A stretch of DNA of 64,000 nucleotides, taken from contig NC_088960.1 in NCBI RefSeq assembly GCF_010111755.1, positions 62,001 to 126,000 of the forward strand, written 5' to 3'. Below the pieces are notes generated by a model, which was not told where the DNA came from, made no database searches, and saw only the letters and a list, made by a program, of their open reading frames with translations. This DNA is from Nakaseomyces glabratus (taxonomy: Eukaryota > Ascomycota > Saccharomycetes > Saccharomycetales > Saccharomycetaceae). The position numbers were made by a program, and so were the translations under genes. This document shows, piece after piece, positions 1-11,888 of this stretch (its first letter is position 1; every line of letters starts with the position of its first letter).

Positions 1-847
1 AGATGTTTACTATCCAGATGGCATATCCCCAACTGAGTTATTTCCTACCAGAAGGGAAGTTGATATATCCAACTCGCGCCAGTTAGAAGCTTTACCAGGA
101 GAGGCAAAAATCTATGAGAGTGTGGATGTTGCTCCACCTAGCTACCAAAACATGCTAGACAACTCAGTTATGGCCGAAAAGAAACTAACTCTAAAAGAAG
201 ATGCCCAGGTGATGATGCTTAAGAATAAGCCAGAGTCTGAGCTGTTTAACGGTACATTGGGAAGAGTTTTGTTCTTTTCAACAGAAAAGCTGATTAGAAG
301 AATGAAAGAGCTTTACGGTAGCTCACCACTTGATGAAGATTTAATAACCGACATGAGGTTGGTTAGCAGAGTAATTGCTCGGCCTGACATAGCCAGCAGT
401 GAGAGATTCATGAAAGAAGTGAATATGAGGCCCATGGAAAGGTTTCACAAGTTACAGACAATGATAAATGACGCTGTGACGACCTCCATCAAAGAACAAG
501 TATTCCCATATGTAAAATGGTCCCTCAACCACGGCAGATACAACTACGAATTAATGCTACCTGAGAGATTTCCTGTCGATATACCAGGTGATAAACTTGG
601 TCTCGAGCGTAACCAATTACCTCTGATGCTCTGCTGGGCATTGTCCATACACAAAGCCCAGGGACAAACTATACAACGTTTAAGAGTCGACTTGAAGAAT
701 ATTTTCGAATCAGGCCAAGTATATGTGGCGCTTTCCAGAGCAATATCAATGGACTCCCTACAAGTTCTGAACTTTAACCCCAAGAAGATAAGCATTGATC
801 CCAAAGTTAAAGAGTTCTACCGTCAATTGGAAATTCTTGACACTTGA
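1..847 (+). CDS. RRM3: Pif1-family DNA helicase, 3' part (RRM3-like)
   Basis: The window opens inside this gene. The frame is open from base 2 with no start codon, so only about the last 281 residues are present, ending at a TGA at 845-847. Pif1-family proteins are 5'-to-3' DNA helicases; Rrm3 helps replication forks pass protein barriers, and Pif1 acts at telomeres and in mitochondria. The C-terminal helicase signatures are visible: the WALSIHKAQGQTI stretch (motif V region) followed by GQVYVALSRA (motif VI). I chose RRM3 over PIF1 because the next genes (SLT2, YHI9, DAP2, RPN1) follow in the order that flanks S. cerevisiae RRM3 (YHR031C). The family call is secure; the paralogue call rests on gene order. 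Confidence 0.85.
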   Translation, partial: DVYYPDGISPTELFPTRREVDISNSRQLEALPGEAKIYESVDVAPPSYQNMLDNSVMAEKKLTLKEDAQVMMLKNKPESELFNGTLGRVLFFSTEKLIRRMKELYGSSPLDEDLITDMRLVSRVIARPDIASSERFMKEVNMRPMERFHKLQTMINDAVTTSIKEQVFPYVKWSLNHGRYNYELMLPERFPVDIPGDKLGLERNQLPLMLCWALSIHKAQGQTIQRLRVDLKNIFESGQVYVALSRAISMDSLQVLNFNPKKISIDPKVKEFYRQLEILDT

Positions 848-1568
848 TAAGGCTCTTTGAAAGACCCTTTGAATGAGACCATTGACACATAAATTTCTCC
901 AGAATTTTTTTTCTACAATGAGGCTTACACATAGCAATGCACATATACCAAGGATAGACTTTCTTAATTTTCAATAGAGGTAATCCTTAATGTGTCCGAT
1001 AGATTCTACATATGCCCAATATACTCAATGTGGGATGTTGACTATACGTAATCACCAAAAACGGCAAACTAGCTGTGACTGTAAAAGTAGGCGTAGTGAT
1101 GCCTAGATGCCCAATCTTAAAGTTTAGGAGGCTTTCACGAATTTGAACAAACTTTTCGATGATGTTTTATCACTCGAAGAAACATCAGTGGCTGGACGGG
1201 GGGTCAAACTGGTAATACTCATGCTATTACGTAGGAGATTGCGAAGTACTCTATGCCTCCGGGGGACAATCACACTGATCACTGAAATTAAATTGCGATT
1301 TATAAATAGAAGTCTTTTCAAAAGAATAAGAAGCCAGAAGCCTTGTTTCAGTGATTGCTAAGTGGGATAGAGTTTTCAGCAGAGCTGATTATGTCATTTG
1401 TTATAAAGCAATTAGAATATTGATAAGTTATAACTAAAGATATTGATCCCTTCCATTTATTAACTGTTGAACAGTAGTAAATAAAAAAGGTCTCATTAAC
1501 ACGCATTGGTATACAACCAGGTATCTACAACTTTAAAAGAAATTCTAGCGTATCCTACAAATCATATA
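848..1568. other. Intergenic region between RRM3 and SLT2
   Basis: This 721-bp AT-rich stretch holds the RRM3 3' end and the SLT2 promoter. I see no credible gene. Short open frames near 1124-1361 lie on both strands and resemble nothing. The SLT2 frame stays open upstream to a TTG at 1506, but no ATG precedes 1569. Confidence 0.6.
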
Positions 1569-3035
1569 ATGGACGTTGAGAGACAGACATTTAAGGTCTT
1601 TAACCAGGACTTCACCATTGATAAGAGGTTCGAATTGATCAAAGAGATTGGCCATGGCGCATATGGTATAGTGTGTTCTGCCAGGTTCACAGAGGCAAGC
1701 GAGGAGACTACAGTTGCTATCAAGAAAGTGACCAACATCTTCAGCAAAACACTTCTGTGTAAAAGATCGCTCAGAGAGTTGAAGCTTCTGAGACATTTTA
1801 GAGGACATAAGAACATTACCTGTCTTTACGATATGGATATCGTATTCTACCCAGATGGGTCTATAAATGGCCTTTATTTATACGAAGAACTGATGGAATG
1901 TGATATGCACCAGATTATAAAATCTGGGCAAGCACTAACAGATGCGCATTACCAGAGTTTCACATATCAGATCTTGTGTGGTTTAAAATATATCCACTCA
2001 GCTGACGTTCTACATCGTGACTTAAAACCAGGTAATTTGCTGGTGAATGCCGATTGCCAACTTAAAATTTGTGATTTCGGGCTTGCAAGAGGTTATAGTG
2101 AGAATCCCGAAGAGAACAACCAATTTTTAACTGAGTATGTGGCGACCAGGTGGTATAGAGCACCTGAAATCATGCTAAGTTACCAAGGTTACACAAAGGC
2201 CATTGACATCTGGTCAACAGGTTGTATTTTAGCAGAGTTTTTAGGTGGCAAACCGTTATTCAAGGGGAAGGACTACGTTGATCAACTGAATAGAATTTTA
2301 CAGGTCTTAGGTACACCACCTGATGAAACTTTAAGGAGAGTGGGCTCAAAGAATGTCCAAGATTATATTCACCAACTTGGATACATACAAAAGATACCAT
2401 TTTCTGAATTATTCCCTAATGCGAATGAAGATGCTTTAGATCTCCTGGAGGGAATGCTGGCGTTTGATCCACAAAAGAGAATAACTGTGGATAAGGCACT
2501 AGAGCATCCATATCTAACCATATGGCACGACCCAGCTGATGAACCTGAGTGTAACGAAAAGTTTGAATTCAGTTTCGAAAGCGTGAACGAAATGGAAGAT
2601 TTAAAGCGCATGGTTGTTGATGAGGTACAAAGTTTCAGGGAATTTGTAAGGCAACCTTTAATGGATGACAAATCTCAAGAAGACGAACAACAACAAGGAT
2701 CTCCCGAGAATTACCAACAGACAAGCCCAACGAATATATCCCCACAACGTTTACATAATAATGGGTCTCATGATCTGTTACAGGAACCAGAATTTTTGAC
2801 ACAGACACCAAATCAGAACTCAACTATTCCGGATCAACTACAGGAATCATTCGTTGGAATCCACTCAGATAATTTACCTGAGCATGATACAGATTTCCCA
2901 CCGAGACCTCAAGAGAACATTCTGGCATCACCTATGGGACTCCCATCCGCATCTGATCGAAACTCCATGAACAACGATTCCTTCCTCGATTTAGAACGCG
3001 AGTTGGAGTTTGGACTGGATAGGAGATATTTATGA
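1569..3035 (+). CDS. SLT2: Cell-wall-integrity MAP kinase Slt2/Mpk1
   Basis: This is the serine/threonine MAP kinase at the end of the Pkc1 cell-wall-integrity cascade, which phosphorylates transcription factors such as Rlm1 and the SBF complex. The 488-residue product has the kinase domain at about residues 20-320, with the ATP loop GHGAYGIV, catalytic HRDLKPGN, a DFG in [10 protein letters not shown], and the dual phosphorylation motif TEY at residues 188-190. The start is ATG 1569, which gives [15 protein letters not shown] and aligns with the start of the S. cerevisiae protein; the frame extends upstream only to a non-ATG codon. The C-terminal tail is Q/N/P-rich but lacks the long glutamine run of S. 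cerevisiae, and it ends in the conserved [10 protein letters not shown]. It lies between RRM3 and YHI9 as in S. cerevisiae. Confidence 0.97.
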   Translation: MDVERQTFKVFNQDFTIDKRFELIKEIGHGAYGIVCSARFTEASEETTVAIKKVTNIFSKTLLCKRSLRELKLLRHFRGHKNITCLYDMDIVFYPDGSINGLYLYEELMECDMHQIIKSGQALTDAHYQSFTYQILCGLKYIHSADVLHRDLKPGNLLVNADCQLKICDFGLARGYSENPEENNQFLTEYVATRWYRAPEIMLSYQGYTKAIDIWSTGCILAEFLGGKPLFKGKDYVDQLNRILQVLGTPPDETLRRVGSKNVQDYIHQLGYIQKIPFSELFPNANEDALDLLEGMLAFDPQKRITVDKALEHPYLTIWHDPADEPECNEKFEFSFESVNEMEDLKRMVVDEVQSFREFVRQPLMDDKSQEDEQQQGSPENYQQTSPTNISPQRLHNNGSHDLLQEPEFLTQTPNQNSTIPDQLQESFVGIHSDNLPEHDTDFPPRPQENILASPMGLPSASDRNSMNNDSFLDLERELEFGLDRRYL

Positions 3036-3388
3036 TTGGAGATAGAGAGACATGCAAAGTAAATAACATATATATTTTTCTACAACCATTAGGTAATGCA
3101 TTAATTCGTTTAACCGTTTTCACATGCAGTTACAGAGCAAATATAGATCCCAGAAAAGATGCAATCGAACTATTAGCCTTCACTGATGCCGTGTGGGTCC
3201 TGTTAGAATATTCTATTTTGTTCCTGAACATTTAGTGAGGTATGATAGGCCAGCTTTGACTCATTTCGATGAATAGTTACCTCAGACAAAGCAGACTTGG
3301 CTAAAAGTACATAAAGAGATACTATTCGATCAGAATTCTTAGTTATATGAAGTCATTGTCAATAAAACTTGAGGTAATAGTCTAACCA
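3036..3388. other. Intergenic region between SLT2 and YHI9
   Basis: A 353-bp spacer between two same-strand genes. It should hold the SLT2 terminator and the YHI9 promoter. I see no gene or clear motif. Confidence 0.5.
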
Positions 3389-4270
3389 ATGTTGCAAGTA
3401 CCTTTCAAGCAAGTGAATGTGTTCAGTGGCGAGCCCTTTAAGGGTAATCCAGTGGCAGTGATTAACTGTCTTGATCTAGATGAGAGCAACTACCTGACTG
3501 ATGAGGAGATGCAATCCATTGCCAATTGGACTAACCTTTCAGAGACCACCTTTATATACAAGAGTCAGAATCCTCAAGCTGACTATAAAGTCAGGATCTT
3601 TACTCCGGTAAGTGAATTACCGTTTGCTGGTCATCCAACAGTCGGCACATGTAAAGCATACTTGGATATTGTCGGTAAGCCAATTAGTGGGAACTATATT
3701 GTTCACCAGGAATGTGCTGCAGGGTTAGTACCCATCGAGATCAAGGATGGTATCGTATCTTTCTCTGCGCCTCGTGTTGCTCCTACAGAGCTTAGTGACG
3801 AAGTTATTGCAGAATATACCAAGATTGTGGGCCATCCATACACACATAGGCCTCAGATGATTGATTCGGGCCCTCAGTGGGTAGTATACTTGGTCGAAGA
3901 CGCTGACACCTGCTACAACATCAACCCAAATTTCCAGAACTTAAAACTCTTGAACCTGGACAATGACCACTCAGGTGTCATCATTGCTGGTCCACGTAGT
4001 GACAATGAATGGGAGATGAGAGCATTTGTACCTGTGCTATCGGTTCCCGAGGACCCTGTATGTGGCAGTGGTGCCGCTGCATTCATTGGCCATTTGCAAC
4101 AGCGGTTCCAATACAAGGAAACCACAAATGTGAAAATCACCCAAGGAGGCAGACTGAACAGAAATGGTCTAATTGTTGGTCAGATCAACTTAGACAACGA
4201 GAAACCTGTCTACAAAATTGGTGGTGTGCCAGTAACCGTGGTTGATGGTACCATCACAGTTAGAGTTTAG
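3389..4270 (+). CDS. YHI9: PhzF-family isomerase-like protein Yhi9
   Basis: A 293-residue protein of the phenazine-biosynthesis PhzF / diaminopimelate-epimerase-like fold. The family signature is present at the N-terminus ([18 protein letters not shown]). The family's catalytic glutamate corresponds to E52 in NLSETTF, followed by [19 protein letters not shown] and, in the second half, the ligand-binding stretch [14 protein letters not shown]. The substrate in yeast is not known; S. cerevisiae YHI9 has been linked to the unfolded-protein response. The ATG at 3389 fits the family start, and the length matches the roughly 290-residue family norm. It sits between SLT2 and DAP2 as in S. cerevisiae (YHR029C). 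No phenazine pathway is implied. Confidence 0.95.
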
Positions 4271-4935
4271 AAATGCTACAACATTCACCTGTTGTGGCCA
4301 TGAGATAAAGAAATAGATAAGAATACATAAAACACCAGCCTTGTAAGTTTATTACCATATAAAAAACAGTATAATAGCATTCAAAGGGCACAGATAAATA
4401 GCTCTGGCAGAATAATATTGCTATTATTACCCAGAATTCCAATAATCATGTGATGTTTACGTATATCACAATATAGGGGGTGGTTTGAGACCCCTTCCAC
4501 ATCGAGTTTCCTGGAATACCAAAATAGCAATGCGAAATGGCATGGGTTATTAGCAATTGATATGCCAATTTGCACTGGGATCAACACTCCTTATACCTTG
4601 TGATCTAACTGATTCTATTAGGGAGTATCAAAGTAGTGTTCGGTTGCCAAGATCTCCACGGCACAAATTTAATAGTTGCTACAATTTGATCTTTCATTTC
4701 ACCCCTTCCTCGGTCCTAATATTGACTGGGAGAAGTGCAAATATAAAAATCAAGAGGTCTGTGGTAGAGTAGTTTTTTTTTGCTTGATTGACTTGACTCA
4801 TTGTTGATAGCTCACACAAATTACTGGTCAATAGGTATAATTTGTTGAACATTCTTGCCCAAAAAGCACTTTTTTCGGTTTTCTTTGGTCTTCCAAGATT
4901 TTAGAAAAAAGTTATTTTTAAGCTCAAGAAGCACT
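4271..4935. other. Intergenic region upstream of DAP2
   Basis: A 665-bp AT-rich spacer between same-strand genes. It carries a CATGTG E-box-like site near 4448 and a T tract at about 4773-4780. The DAP2 frame is open upstream to a TTG at 4855, which is not taken as the start. No gene is seen. Confidence 0.5.
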
Positions 4936-7389
4936 ATGGAGGAACAACCTGAACGGATCAGAGATGATGCCTTCTACTGGAAGAAGCGCTTTGTGGTCGA
5001 TAGGATGCTGAAGTTTGCGGTGTTGCTTGTACTCCTAGTTTGGGGTAGCGTCTTGCTGCTGAAGATGGTGACGCCTTTGAAAGAGGATCACAAGAGACAC
5101 CAGTTGCCATCCAATACCACTGTGGATGGTAAGCTGCTAATCAATTTTGACAATATCAGAAACGGTACATTCAAGCCAACTAGACATAATTTACAATGGA
5201 TCAAGAGCACGAAGAAGGGCTCTGACGATGACATGGGTCTGTATGCCACAAAGATTGATGATAAGTTTGTGATTAAATCTGTGCTAGATGAAGATTACGA
5301 GGATGTACTTCTGAAAGAGAAGACTTTCGAGTACGATGGTAAAAATTACACTGCAGATGACATCATAGCTTCTCCAGATCTATCCAAGTTGCTCGTTAGA
5401 TCCAGCACTGTTAAGAATTGGAGACACTCAAATTTCGGCACATACTTCCTATATGACGCTAAGAAGGCTGAGTTTGATCAATTGGCCGAAAATGTTGCAT
5501 TGGCTGTCTGGTCGCCAAACTCAGTGGATGTTGCCTATGTACAAAATAATGACATTTACGTTTATTCAACGAAGACAGACGAAACCATCATTGTCACTGA
5601 TGATGGCAATGAAAATGTCTTCAACGGTATCCCAGACTGGGTTTATGAAGAAGAAGTGTTCAGTAACGACAGAGCGCTATGGTGGTCACCTAATGGTGAC
5701 TACCTGGCCTTTTTGAAGACAGATGAAACTAATGTTGGAGAATTTTCCATTCCATACTATGCTCAGAAGGAAGATGATGTGTACCCAGAGGTTAAAACTA
5801 TCAAATACCCAAAAAGTGGTACTCCAAATCCAGTGGTTGACTTATGGGTTCACAGATTTAACGATGACTCTACTTACCCATTGAATATAAGCAGCCACCA
5901 TGAGTCTGATTCTACTCTAATAACCGAAGTGACATGGATAAGTGAGTCCTCTCTTGTCACCAAATTCTCCGATAGATCATCTGACGTCAGATTAGTTCTA
6001 CATTTCAACGCCGATACCAAACATGCAAAGGTTGCTAGAAAAGAGCCTGCTGACGACGGCTGGTGGGAGATAACTCATAACACCTTGCGAATTGCCAAGG
6101 ATGAAAATATGGGTATCATTGAAGATGGTTATGTCGATGTTGCAAACATTGATGGTTACAATCACCTAGTATATTTCAGTCCAGCTGACTCAAAATACCC
6201 TCAAGTTCTAACCTCTGGTGAATGGGAGGTTATCGATGGTACACTAGCATTCAACTCAAAAACAGGGAACCTCTTTTTCATTGGTACTAGAGAAGGAAAG
6301 AGTACAGAGAGGCATCTTCTGTATGTGAACATCAACAAACCAAAAGAAGTTCATCAAGTCACTGACGATTCAAAGAGGGGTGTATACACTGCCTCTTTCT
6401 CCAGTAAGACCAGATTTGCATTATTGTCATATGACGGTCCTGATGTTCCATATCAAAAGATTATTGAGCTTGACACCGATAAGAGGGATGAGCATATTCA
6501 CGGGAACTCTATTGGTAAGACTCTTTACTATCTGGAGGAAAACAAGAAGATAAGAGATAACCTTAAAGATTATGCAAGACCTCGCAAGACGTACCAAGAG
6601 CTAAATCTTGGTAAAGATAAAGATGGCAATAACATTATTGTGAACTCGTATGAGATCCTCCCAGTTAACTTCGACAGCAAGCTGAAGAATGAATATCCAG
6701 TGTTCTTCTTCGCATATGGTGGACCTAATTCACAACAATGCATCGAAAGATTCAGCATCGGATTAGATGAAGTGATTGCCACAGAATTAAATGCTATCGT
6801 AGTTGTGGTTGATGGCCGCGGTACAGGCTTAAAAGGTAGACCATTCAGAGCTGTTGTACGTGACAACTTAGGTAACTACGAAGCCGAAGATCAAATCAGA
6901 GCTGCCAAGCTTTATAAGTCAAAACCATTTGTCAACTCCGATAAGATATCTCTATGGGGTTGGTCATATGGTGGTTACCTGACTTTGAAGACCTTGGAGA
7001 AAGACGCTGGTGAGAACTTCAAGTTCGGTATTTCGGTTGCACCAGTAACTGATTGGAAATTATACGATAGTGTGTACATCGAGAGATATATGCATACTCC
7101 ACAGGAAAATCCTGAAGGTTATGAGAAATCGAAAGTCAGCGATGTAGAAGCTTTAGGTAAAGCTAGAAGGTTCTTAATCATGCATGGAACAGGTGACGAC
7201 AACGTACATTTCCAACATACCTTGAAACTGCTGGACAGATTAAACTTGAAAGCAATTGAGAACTATGATGTGCATGTCTTTCCAGACTCAGACCACGCCA
7301 TCAAATACCACAATGCTAACGATATGATCTACAACAGAATCGTTTCATGGACCAGAAAGGCTTTCAACGGGGAATTTGACCCTAAATAA
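4936..7389 (+). CDS. DAP2: Vacuolar dipeptidyl aminopeptidase B
   Basis: An 817-residue type II membrane serine protease of the S9B (DPP IV) family that removes X-Pro/X-Ala dipeptides in the vacuole. A short cytoplasmic N-terminus is followed by one membrane anchor at about residues 30-48 (LKFAVLLVLLVWGSVLLLK), a beta-propeller region, and a C-terminal alpha/beta-hydrolase domain. The catalytic triad is visible: S677 in GWSYGGY, D754 in GTGDDNVHF and H787 in PDSDHAI. The double-Glu DPP signature appears as WVYEEEVF. The frame is open for 27 more codons upstream but only to a TTG; ATG 4936 gives an N-terminus and length matching S. cerevisiae Dap2 (818 residues). Ste13 is the Golgi paralogue; gene order (YHR028C) supports DAP2. 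Confidence 0.95.
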   Translation: MEEQPERIRDDAFYWKKRFVVDRMLKFAVLLVLLVWGSVLLLKMVTPLKEDHKRHQLPSNTTVDGKLLINFDNIRNGTFKPTRHNLQWIKSTKKGSDDDMGLYATKIDDKFVIKSVLDEDYEDVLLKEKTFEYDGKNYTADDIIASPDLSKLLVRSSTVKNWRHSNFGTYFLYDAKKAEFDQLAENVALAVWSPNSVDVAYVQNNDIYVYSTKTDETIIVTDDGNENVFNGIPDWVYEEEVFSNDRALWWSPNGDYLAFLKTDETNVGEFSIPYYAQKEDDVYPEVKTIKYPKSGTPNPVVDLWVHRFNDDSTYPLNISSHHESDSTLITEVTWISESSLVTKFSDRSSDVRLVLHFNADTKHAKVARKEPADDGWWEITHNTLRIAKDENMGIIEDGYVDVANIDGYNHLVYFSPADSKYPQVLTSGEWEVIDGTLAFNSKTGNLFFIGTREGKSTERHLLYVNINKPKEVHQVTDDSKRGVYTASFSSKTRFALLSYDGPDVPYQKIIELDTDKRDEHIHGNSIGKTLYYLEENKKIRDNLKDYARPRKTYQELNLGKDKDGNNIIVNSYEILPVNFDSKLKNEYPVFFFAYGGPNSQQCIERFSIGLDEVIATELNAIVVVVDGRGTGLKGRPFRAVVRDNLGNYEAEDQIRAAKLYKSKPFVNSDKISLWGWSYGGYLTLKTLEKDAGENFKFGISVAPVTDWKLYDSVYIERYMHTPQENPEGYEKSKVSDVEALGKARRFLIMHGTGDDNVHFQHTLKLLDRLNLKAIENYDVHVFPDSDHAIKYHNANDMIYNRIVSWTRKAFNGEFDPK

Positions 7390-7905
7390 TTGGACAAGAA
7401 CAGATGCACAGCTGTTATGAAAGAAACTTAATGGGAACGAACCTATTATCTATAATGTAACTTCTAAATATGGAATATAGTATGCACTGTATAAGTACTA
7501 GACTACTCTATATAGGCCAGCACTATTAATATGACATTTCAAGATATTCCCATATTACTATCACGTACATAGTTATATATAGGCTTTCTGTGTGGGAAAC
7601 AACGAAAAGTGGCAAAAAGCTCCAATGAAGGGCCCATCTTCCCCCTTCTGGAATTATAAGAACAAAAGTGTCCAAGAAAGTTTCATCTAGCACAGGTTCG
7701 GACAATCTGTAAGCGCCTATTAGTTCAGGTCAATATTCTACTACTTGAATCCATTGCCCGCTTATCTACACTGCTTAACAACCGGAATTGGTATCGTTTG
7801 TTTTCATTTTGAAAATAGTGGAATAAGTAGTTACATTGTGAAGGTATTTAGATTATCTGTCAAGCATTGAAATTTTACCTGTCATAGGATAACCAATTAT
7901 AGAGT
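7390..7905. other. Intergenic region / RPN1 promoter
   Basis: A 516-bp spacer between DAP2 and RPN1. The only motif I can name is the PACE-like site at 7608-7616, listed separately. No gene is seen. Confidence 0.5.
7608..7616 (+). promoter_or_regulatory. PACE-like (Rpn4) site upstream of RPN1
   Basis: AGTGGCAAA differs by one base from the proteasome-associated control element GGTGGCAAA that binds Rpn4, and lies about 290 bp upstream of the RPN1 start. Proteasome genes in Saccharomycetes are generally Rpn4-controlled. The functional call is inference. Confidence 0.5.
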
Positions 7906-10857
7906 ATGAGTACTGATAAGAAGAAAGAGGAAGTTCCCAAGCCGGAGACGGAAGATCTAACGGTGAAGGATGAAACCAAGAACAAGGACAAGAAGAAAGC
8001 TAACGAGGAAGAAGAACTGTCTGAAGAAGACCAGAAGCTTAAGGGTGATCTGGAAATGCTAGTCCAGACTTTACTGGAAGATGACTCGAAACTATATGAG
8101 ACCACGTTAACTCAATTGAAGGAATTCATTAAGAATTCTACAAGTTCTATGACTGCGGTTCCAAAACCTCTCAAGTTTCTACGTCCATTCTACCCTGACT
8201 TATGCAAGGCATATGACAAATGGTCCGATAAGGATCAGAAATCTTCTTTGGCAGATATGCTATCGGTATTAGCCATGACATATTCTGACACGCATCAACA
8301 TGATTCACTAAGATTTAGATTATTATCTGACACATCGAATATAGCTAGTTGGGGTCATGAATATGTTCGCCACCTGGCACTTGAGATTGGTGAGGTTTAT
8401 AATGAACAAGTTGAGAAGGAGGCCGAGGACAACTCAACTTCCACAGAATCTTCACCACAACCGCCACACATGAACTTTGAATTCTCAAAAGATGTTATCC
8501 TACAGTTGTCATTGGAAATAGTGCCATATTTTATGAAGCATAACGGTGAGGAAGATGCTGTGGATTTACTACTAGAGATAGAAGCCATTGAAAAACTACC
8601 TCAGTTTGTTGATGAAAACACTTACAAGAGAGTTTGCCAGTATATGATTGCCTGTGTACAGCTACTTCCACCTCCAGAGGATATTTCCTTTTTACAAACT
8701 GCTTACTCTATCTACTTATCAGAATTACAACTACCAGAAGCACTTTCACTGGCAATTAGACTTGGTAACGAAGATATGATAAGATCTGTTTTTGATGCTA
8801 CATCTGACCCTATAGTTCATCAACAGTTGGCCTACATCCTAGCAGCTCAGAGGGTTCCTTTTGAACATCCAGAACTACAAGAAATTATTGGTAACACTAA
8901 ACTGTCCGAACATTTTCTATATTTGGCCAAGGAACTAAACTTATTAACTCCAAAAATTCCTGAGGATATTTATAAGAGTCACTTGGACAGCTCAAAGTCT
9001 GTTTTCAGCAGCGCCGGACTGGATTCTGCGCAGCAGAATTTGGCTGCTTCATTTGTTAATGCATTCTTGAATCTTGGTTACTGCAACGATAAAATGATTA
9101 CAGATAATGACAATTGGGTCTACAAAACGAAAGGTGATGGTATGACATCTGCAGTGGCAAGTATAGGTTCCATTTACCAATGGAATATTGATGGCCTACA
9201 GCAATTAGATAAATATCTCTATGTCGATGAACCTGAAGTAAAAGCTGGTGGTTTACTAGGTATTGGTATCGCCTCCGCTGGTGTTCACCATGATGTAGAA
9301 CCAGCGCTACTTCTACTTCAAGAATATATCAACCATTCAGATACAAAGATCAGCACAGCTGCTATCTTAGGTATAGGTATTGCATTTGCAGGTAGTAAGA
9401 ATGACGAAGTGTTAGGTCTTCTGTTGCCAGTCGTATCCAATACTGAGAATTCACTAGAATTAGCTGCTATAGCTGCATTAGCCCTATCGCATGTTTTTGT
9501 TGGTACATGTAATGGTGATATTACTACAGCTGTTATGGATAATTTCTTAGAACGTACACCTCTCGAGTTGAAATCAGAATGGGCTAGATTCTTAGCCCTT
9601 TCTCTGGGTTTGCTATACCTAGGACAAGGTGAGCATGTTGATGATGTCTTAGAAACCATTAACGCTATAGAACACCCAATGACCTCTGCCATCGAAGTTT
9701 TAATCAGCTCCTGTGCCTATACTGCCACTGGTGACGTTCTATTGGTTCAAGATCTCCTGCATAGATTGACACCTAAGGCCGTCAAATCAAGCGATGAAGA
9801 CGAAGATGAAGACAATGAGGAATTAAGCCAGGAAGATATGAATGGTATTAGTGCTTTCTTGGGTAAGAAAGAAAATGAAATTGCAGAAGAGCCACAAGGC
9901 AATGAAGGTGCAGATAATGAAATGGAAGTGGACTCTCATCAAGATGAAACAACCACAGGGGAGAACAATGTTAAGAAAGAGGAGAATGAAGAAGAAAAGA
10001 CTGAGAAGTCCGAGAAGACAGAAAACGATGAGGAAGAAGAGGACGAAGAAGAAAGTAAGGATGAAGGTGCCAACGATGAGCTTGCTTATGCTGTTATTGG
10101 TATTGCATTAATTACTATGGGTGAAGAAATTGGTAAAGAAATGTCTCTACGCCATTTCGGCCATTTGATGCATTACGGTAATGAACATATTCGTCGTATG
10201 GTTCCACTAGCCATGGGTCTTGTATCTGTTGCGGATCCTCAAATGAAGGTATTCGACACTTTAACACGATTCTCACACGACCCTGATTTAGATGTTTCAA
10301 TGAACTCTATATTTGCCATGGGTCTATGTGGTGTAGGTACGAATAACGCAAGATTAGCCCAATTATTGAGACAGCTCGCTAGTTATTACTCTAGAGAACA
10401 AGATGCCTTATTTATAACTAGATTGGCCCAAGGTCTTGTACATTTGGGTAAAGGTACCATGACTATGGACATATTCAACGACGCCCATGTTTTAAACAAA
10501 GTGACATTAGCTTCTTTGTTGACAGTTCTTGTTGGCCTAATATCCCCAAGTTTCATTCTAAAACACCATCAACTATTCTACATGCTAAACAGTGGTGTAA
10601 GACCTAAGTTCATCATCACATTAAATGAGGAGGGTGAACAAATCAAGGTTAATGTTCGTATTGGCCAAGCTGTGGAGACTGTTGGCCAAGCAGGTAAACC
10701 AAAGACTATTACTGGATGGATTACACAATCAACTCCAGTTCTTTTGGGACACGGTGAAAGAGCTGAACTTGAAAATGACGAGTATATCAGTTACACGAAT
10801 AACATTGAAGGTGTTGTAATTCTAAAGAAGAATCCTAACTTCCAAGAAGAAGAGTAA
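7906..10857 (+). CDS. RPN1: 26S proteasome regulatory subunit Rpn1
   Basis: A 983-residue scaffold of the proteasome 19S base. It docks ubiquitin receptors and shuttle factors through a toroid of proteasome/cyclosome (PC) repeats. The N-terminus is charged ([14 protein letters not shown]), as in yeast Rpn1. PC-type repeats rich in G/A/L appear in the middle ([32 protein letters not shown]) and again further on ([28 protein letters not shown]). A long acidic/lysine-rich insert (about residues 625-720) separates the repeat blocks. The length is close to S. cerevisiae Rpn1 (993). The ATG at 7906 is the only sensible start. It faces VMA16 tail to tail. Confidence 0.97.
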   Translation: MSTDKKKEEVPKPETEDLTVKDETKNKDKKKANEEEELSEEDQKLKGDLEMLVQTLLEDDSKLYETTLTQLKEFIKNSTSSMTAVPKPLKFLRPFYPDLCKAYDKWSDKDQKSSLADMLSVLAMTYSDTHQHDSLRFRLLSDTSNIASWGHEYVRHLALEIGEVYNEQVEKEAEDNSTSTESSPQPPHMNFEFSKDVILQLSLEIVPYFMKHNGEEDAVDLLLEIEAIEKLPQFVDENTYKRVCQYMIACVQLLPPPEDISFLQTAYSIYLSELQLPEALSLAIRLGNEDMIRSVFDATSDPIVHQQLAYILAAQRVPFEHPELQEIIGNTKLSEHFLYLAKELNLLTPKIPEDIYKSHLDSSKSVFSSAGLDSAQQNLAASFVNAFLNLGYCNDKMITDNDNWVYKTKGDGMTSAVASIGSIYQWNIDGLQQLDKYLYVDEPEVKAGGLLGIGIASAGVHHDVEPALLLLQEYINHSDTKISTAAILGIGIAFAGSKNDEVLGLLLPVVSNTENSLELAAIAALALSHVFVGTCNGDITTAVMDNFLERTPLELKSEWARFLALSLGLLYLGQGEHVDDVLETINAIEHPMTSAIEVLISSCAYTATGDVLLVQDLLHRLTPKAVKSSDEDEDEDNEELSQEDMNGISAFLGKKENEIAEEPQGNEGADNEMEVDSHQDETTTGENNVKKEENEEEKTEKSEKTENDEEEEDEEESKDEGANDELAYAVIGIALITMGEEIGKEMSLRHFGHLMHYGNEHIRRMVPLAMGLVSVADPQMKVFDTLTRFSHDPDLDVSMNSIFAMGLCGVGTNNARLAQLLRQLASYYSREQDALFITRLAQGLVHLGKGTMTMDIFNDAHVLNKVTLASLLTVLVGLISPSFILKHHQLFYMLNSGVRPKFIITLNEEGEQIKVNVRIGQAVETVGQAGKPKTITGWITQSTPVLLGHGERAELENDEYISYTNNIEGVVILKKNPNFQEEE

Positions 10858-11252
10858 CTTATATAGAGCATTTCATACAAACAATTTTGCTGCAACGTGG
10901 GAATCCGGAGATAAACATGTATAATTTAATTAATATATAGTGCTTCAAACAAATACATCGAAAAGCAAATACTTAATTAAGCAGCATACAAAAAAGTATA
11001 TGGTAAATTTCCTTAGGTATAATATTGCGTTATTAATATATGCATAAAAAAGTATTTAAATTTGTTATAAAACCAGCAAAGTTAAATTATATAAACTACA
11101 TTCTAGTCCATCACCTCTGTGGAAGAATTAAAGTAACCCAAGTCACATCTATTCTCCCCGAAGAACTGATTAAAACTGTCTAATTGCTCTCTTCCATATT
11201 AAAAATGGAATTAACTTCTCCATAGTAACATTTCAATGTAAGTCAAAACTGT
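10858..11252. other. Convergent intergenic region RPN1/VMA16
   Basis: A 395-bp very AT-rich spacer between convergent genes. It should hold both 3' ends and polyadenylation signals. No gene is seen. Confidence 0.5.
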
Positions 11253-11888
11253 CTACTGGAAATCGGCTGCTTTACCGGCCATCAGCAAACCAACGATCAA
11301 ACCCAATAGACCCAAAATAGAACCAAAAATTTCTATAACTAGAATCTTAACAAACAAGGAGGAGTCTGCGGCATCTGCAACAGCAGCAGTAGCTCCTGTG
11401 ATACCGACAGATACACCACATATTAGATTTGAGACACCCACTGTCAGACCAGCCCAAAATAAGGAGTAGCCGGTGTACAGGTTAGATTTTGAGTAAAGCG
11501 AATCCTTCGATGACACAGTTAATTTAGAAGAAAAGACGATTGCCATAATTAAACCATAGATAGCCACCACTTCACAGAAGATAATGGAGATCAAGTTCTT
11601 TGTAGTGATTCTAGGTGCCCGCACACCAGCACCAATCATAGATGACCCCGTGATAAAGATACCCCATGCGGCACCCACAACACTTAGACCTATACAAGAG
11701 GCAATACCAAGATTTGCCCACATATATGGAGAGGTTTTTGACAGGAATCTGCCGATATCAATATCGGACCCATGTCCTGTCAACATTTTGCGAAGTGCAT
11801 AGACCACCACCACAAATAGCACCAAGTAGTAGAAATAGCGGGAATAGTTAATCTTGCCGACAAGAGGCTTATCAGCAACAACAGCCAT
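11253..11888 (-). CDS. VMA16: V-ATPase V0 subunit c''
   Basis: A 211-residue proteolipid of the vacuolar H+-ATPase membrane ring. It is strongly hydrophobic, with five likely membrane segments: an N-terminal one near residues 18-33 followed by two tandem proteolipid hairpins. The proton-carrying glutamate is E106 in [17 protein letters not shown], the position expected for c'' (E108 in S. cerevisiae). The length is close to S. cerevisiae (213). The c and c' subunits (Vma3, Vma11) are shorter and lack the extra N-terminal helix, so the c'' call is firm. The ATG complement is at 11886-11888. It lies downstream of THR1 on the same strand, as in S. cerevisiae (YHR026W/YHR025W). Confidence 0.96.
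   Translation of the reverse strand: MAVVADKPLVGKINYSRYFYYLVLFVVVVYALRKMLTGHGSDIDIGRFLSKTSPYMWANLGIASCIGLSVVGAAWGIFITGSSMIGAGVRAPRITTKNLISIIFCEVVAIYGLIMAIVFSSKLTVSSKDSLYSKSNLYTGYSLFWAGLTVGVSNLICGVSVGITGATAAVADAADSSLFVKILVIEIFGSILGLLGLIVGLLMAGKAADFQ

Noticed and set aside
4855..4935. 27-codon N-terminal extension of DAP2
   Set aside because: It starts at TTG; ATG 4936 gives the expected N-terminus and length. The same reasoning applies to non-ATG extensions of SLT2, TAD2 and VPS53.
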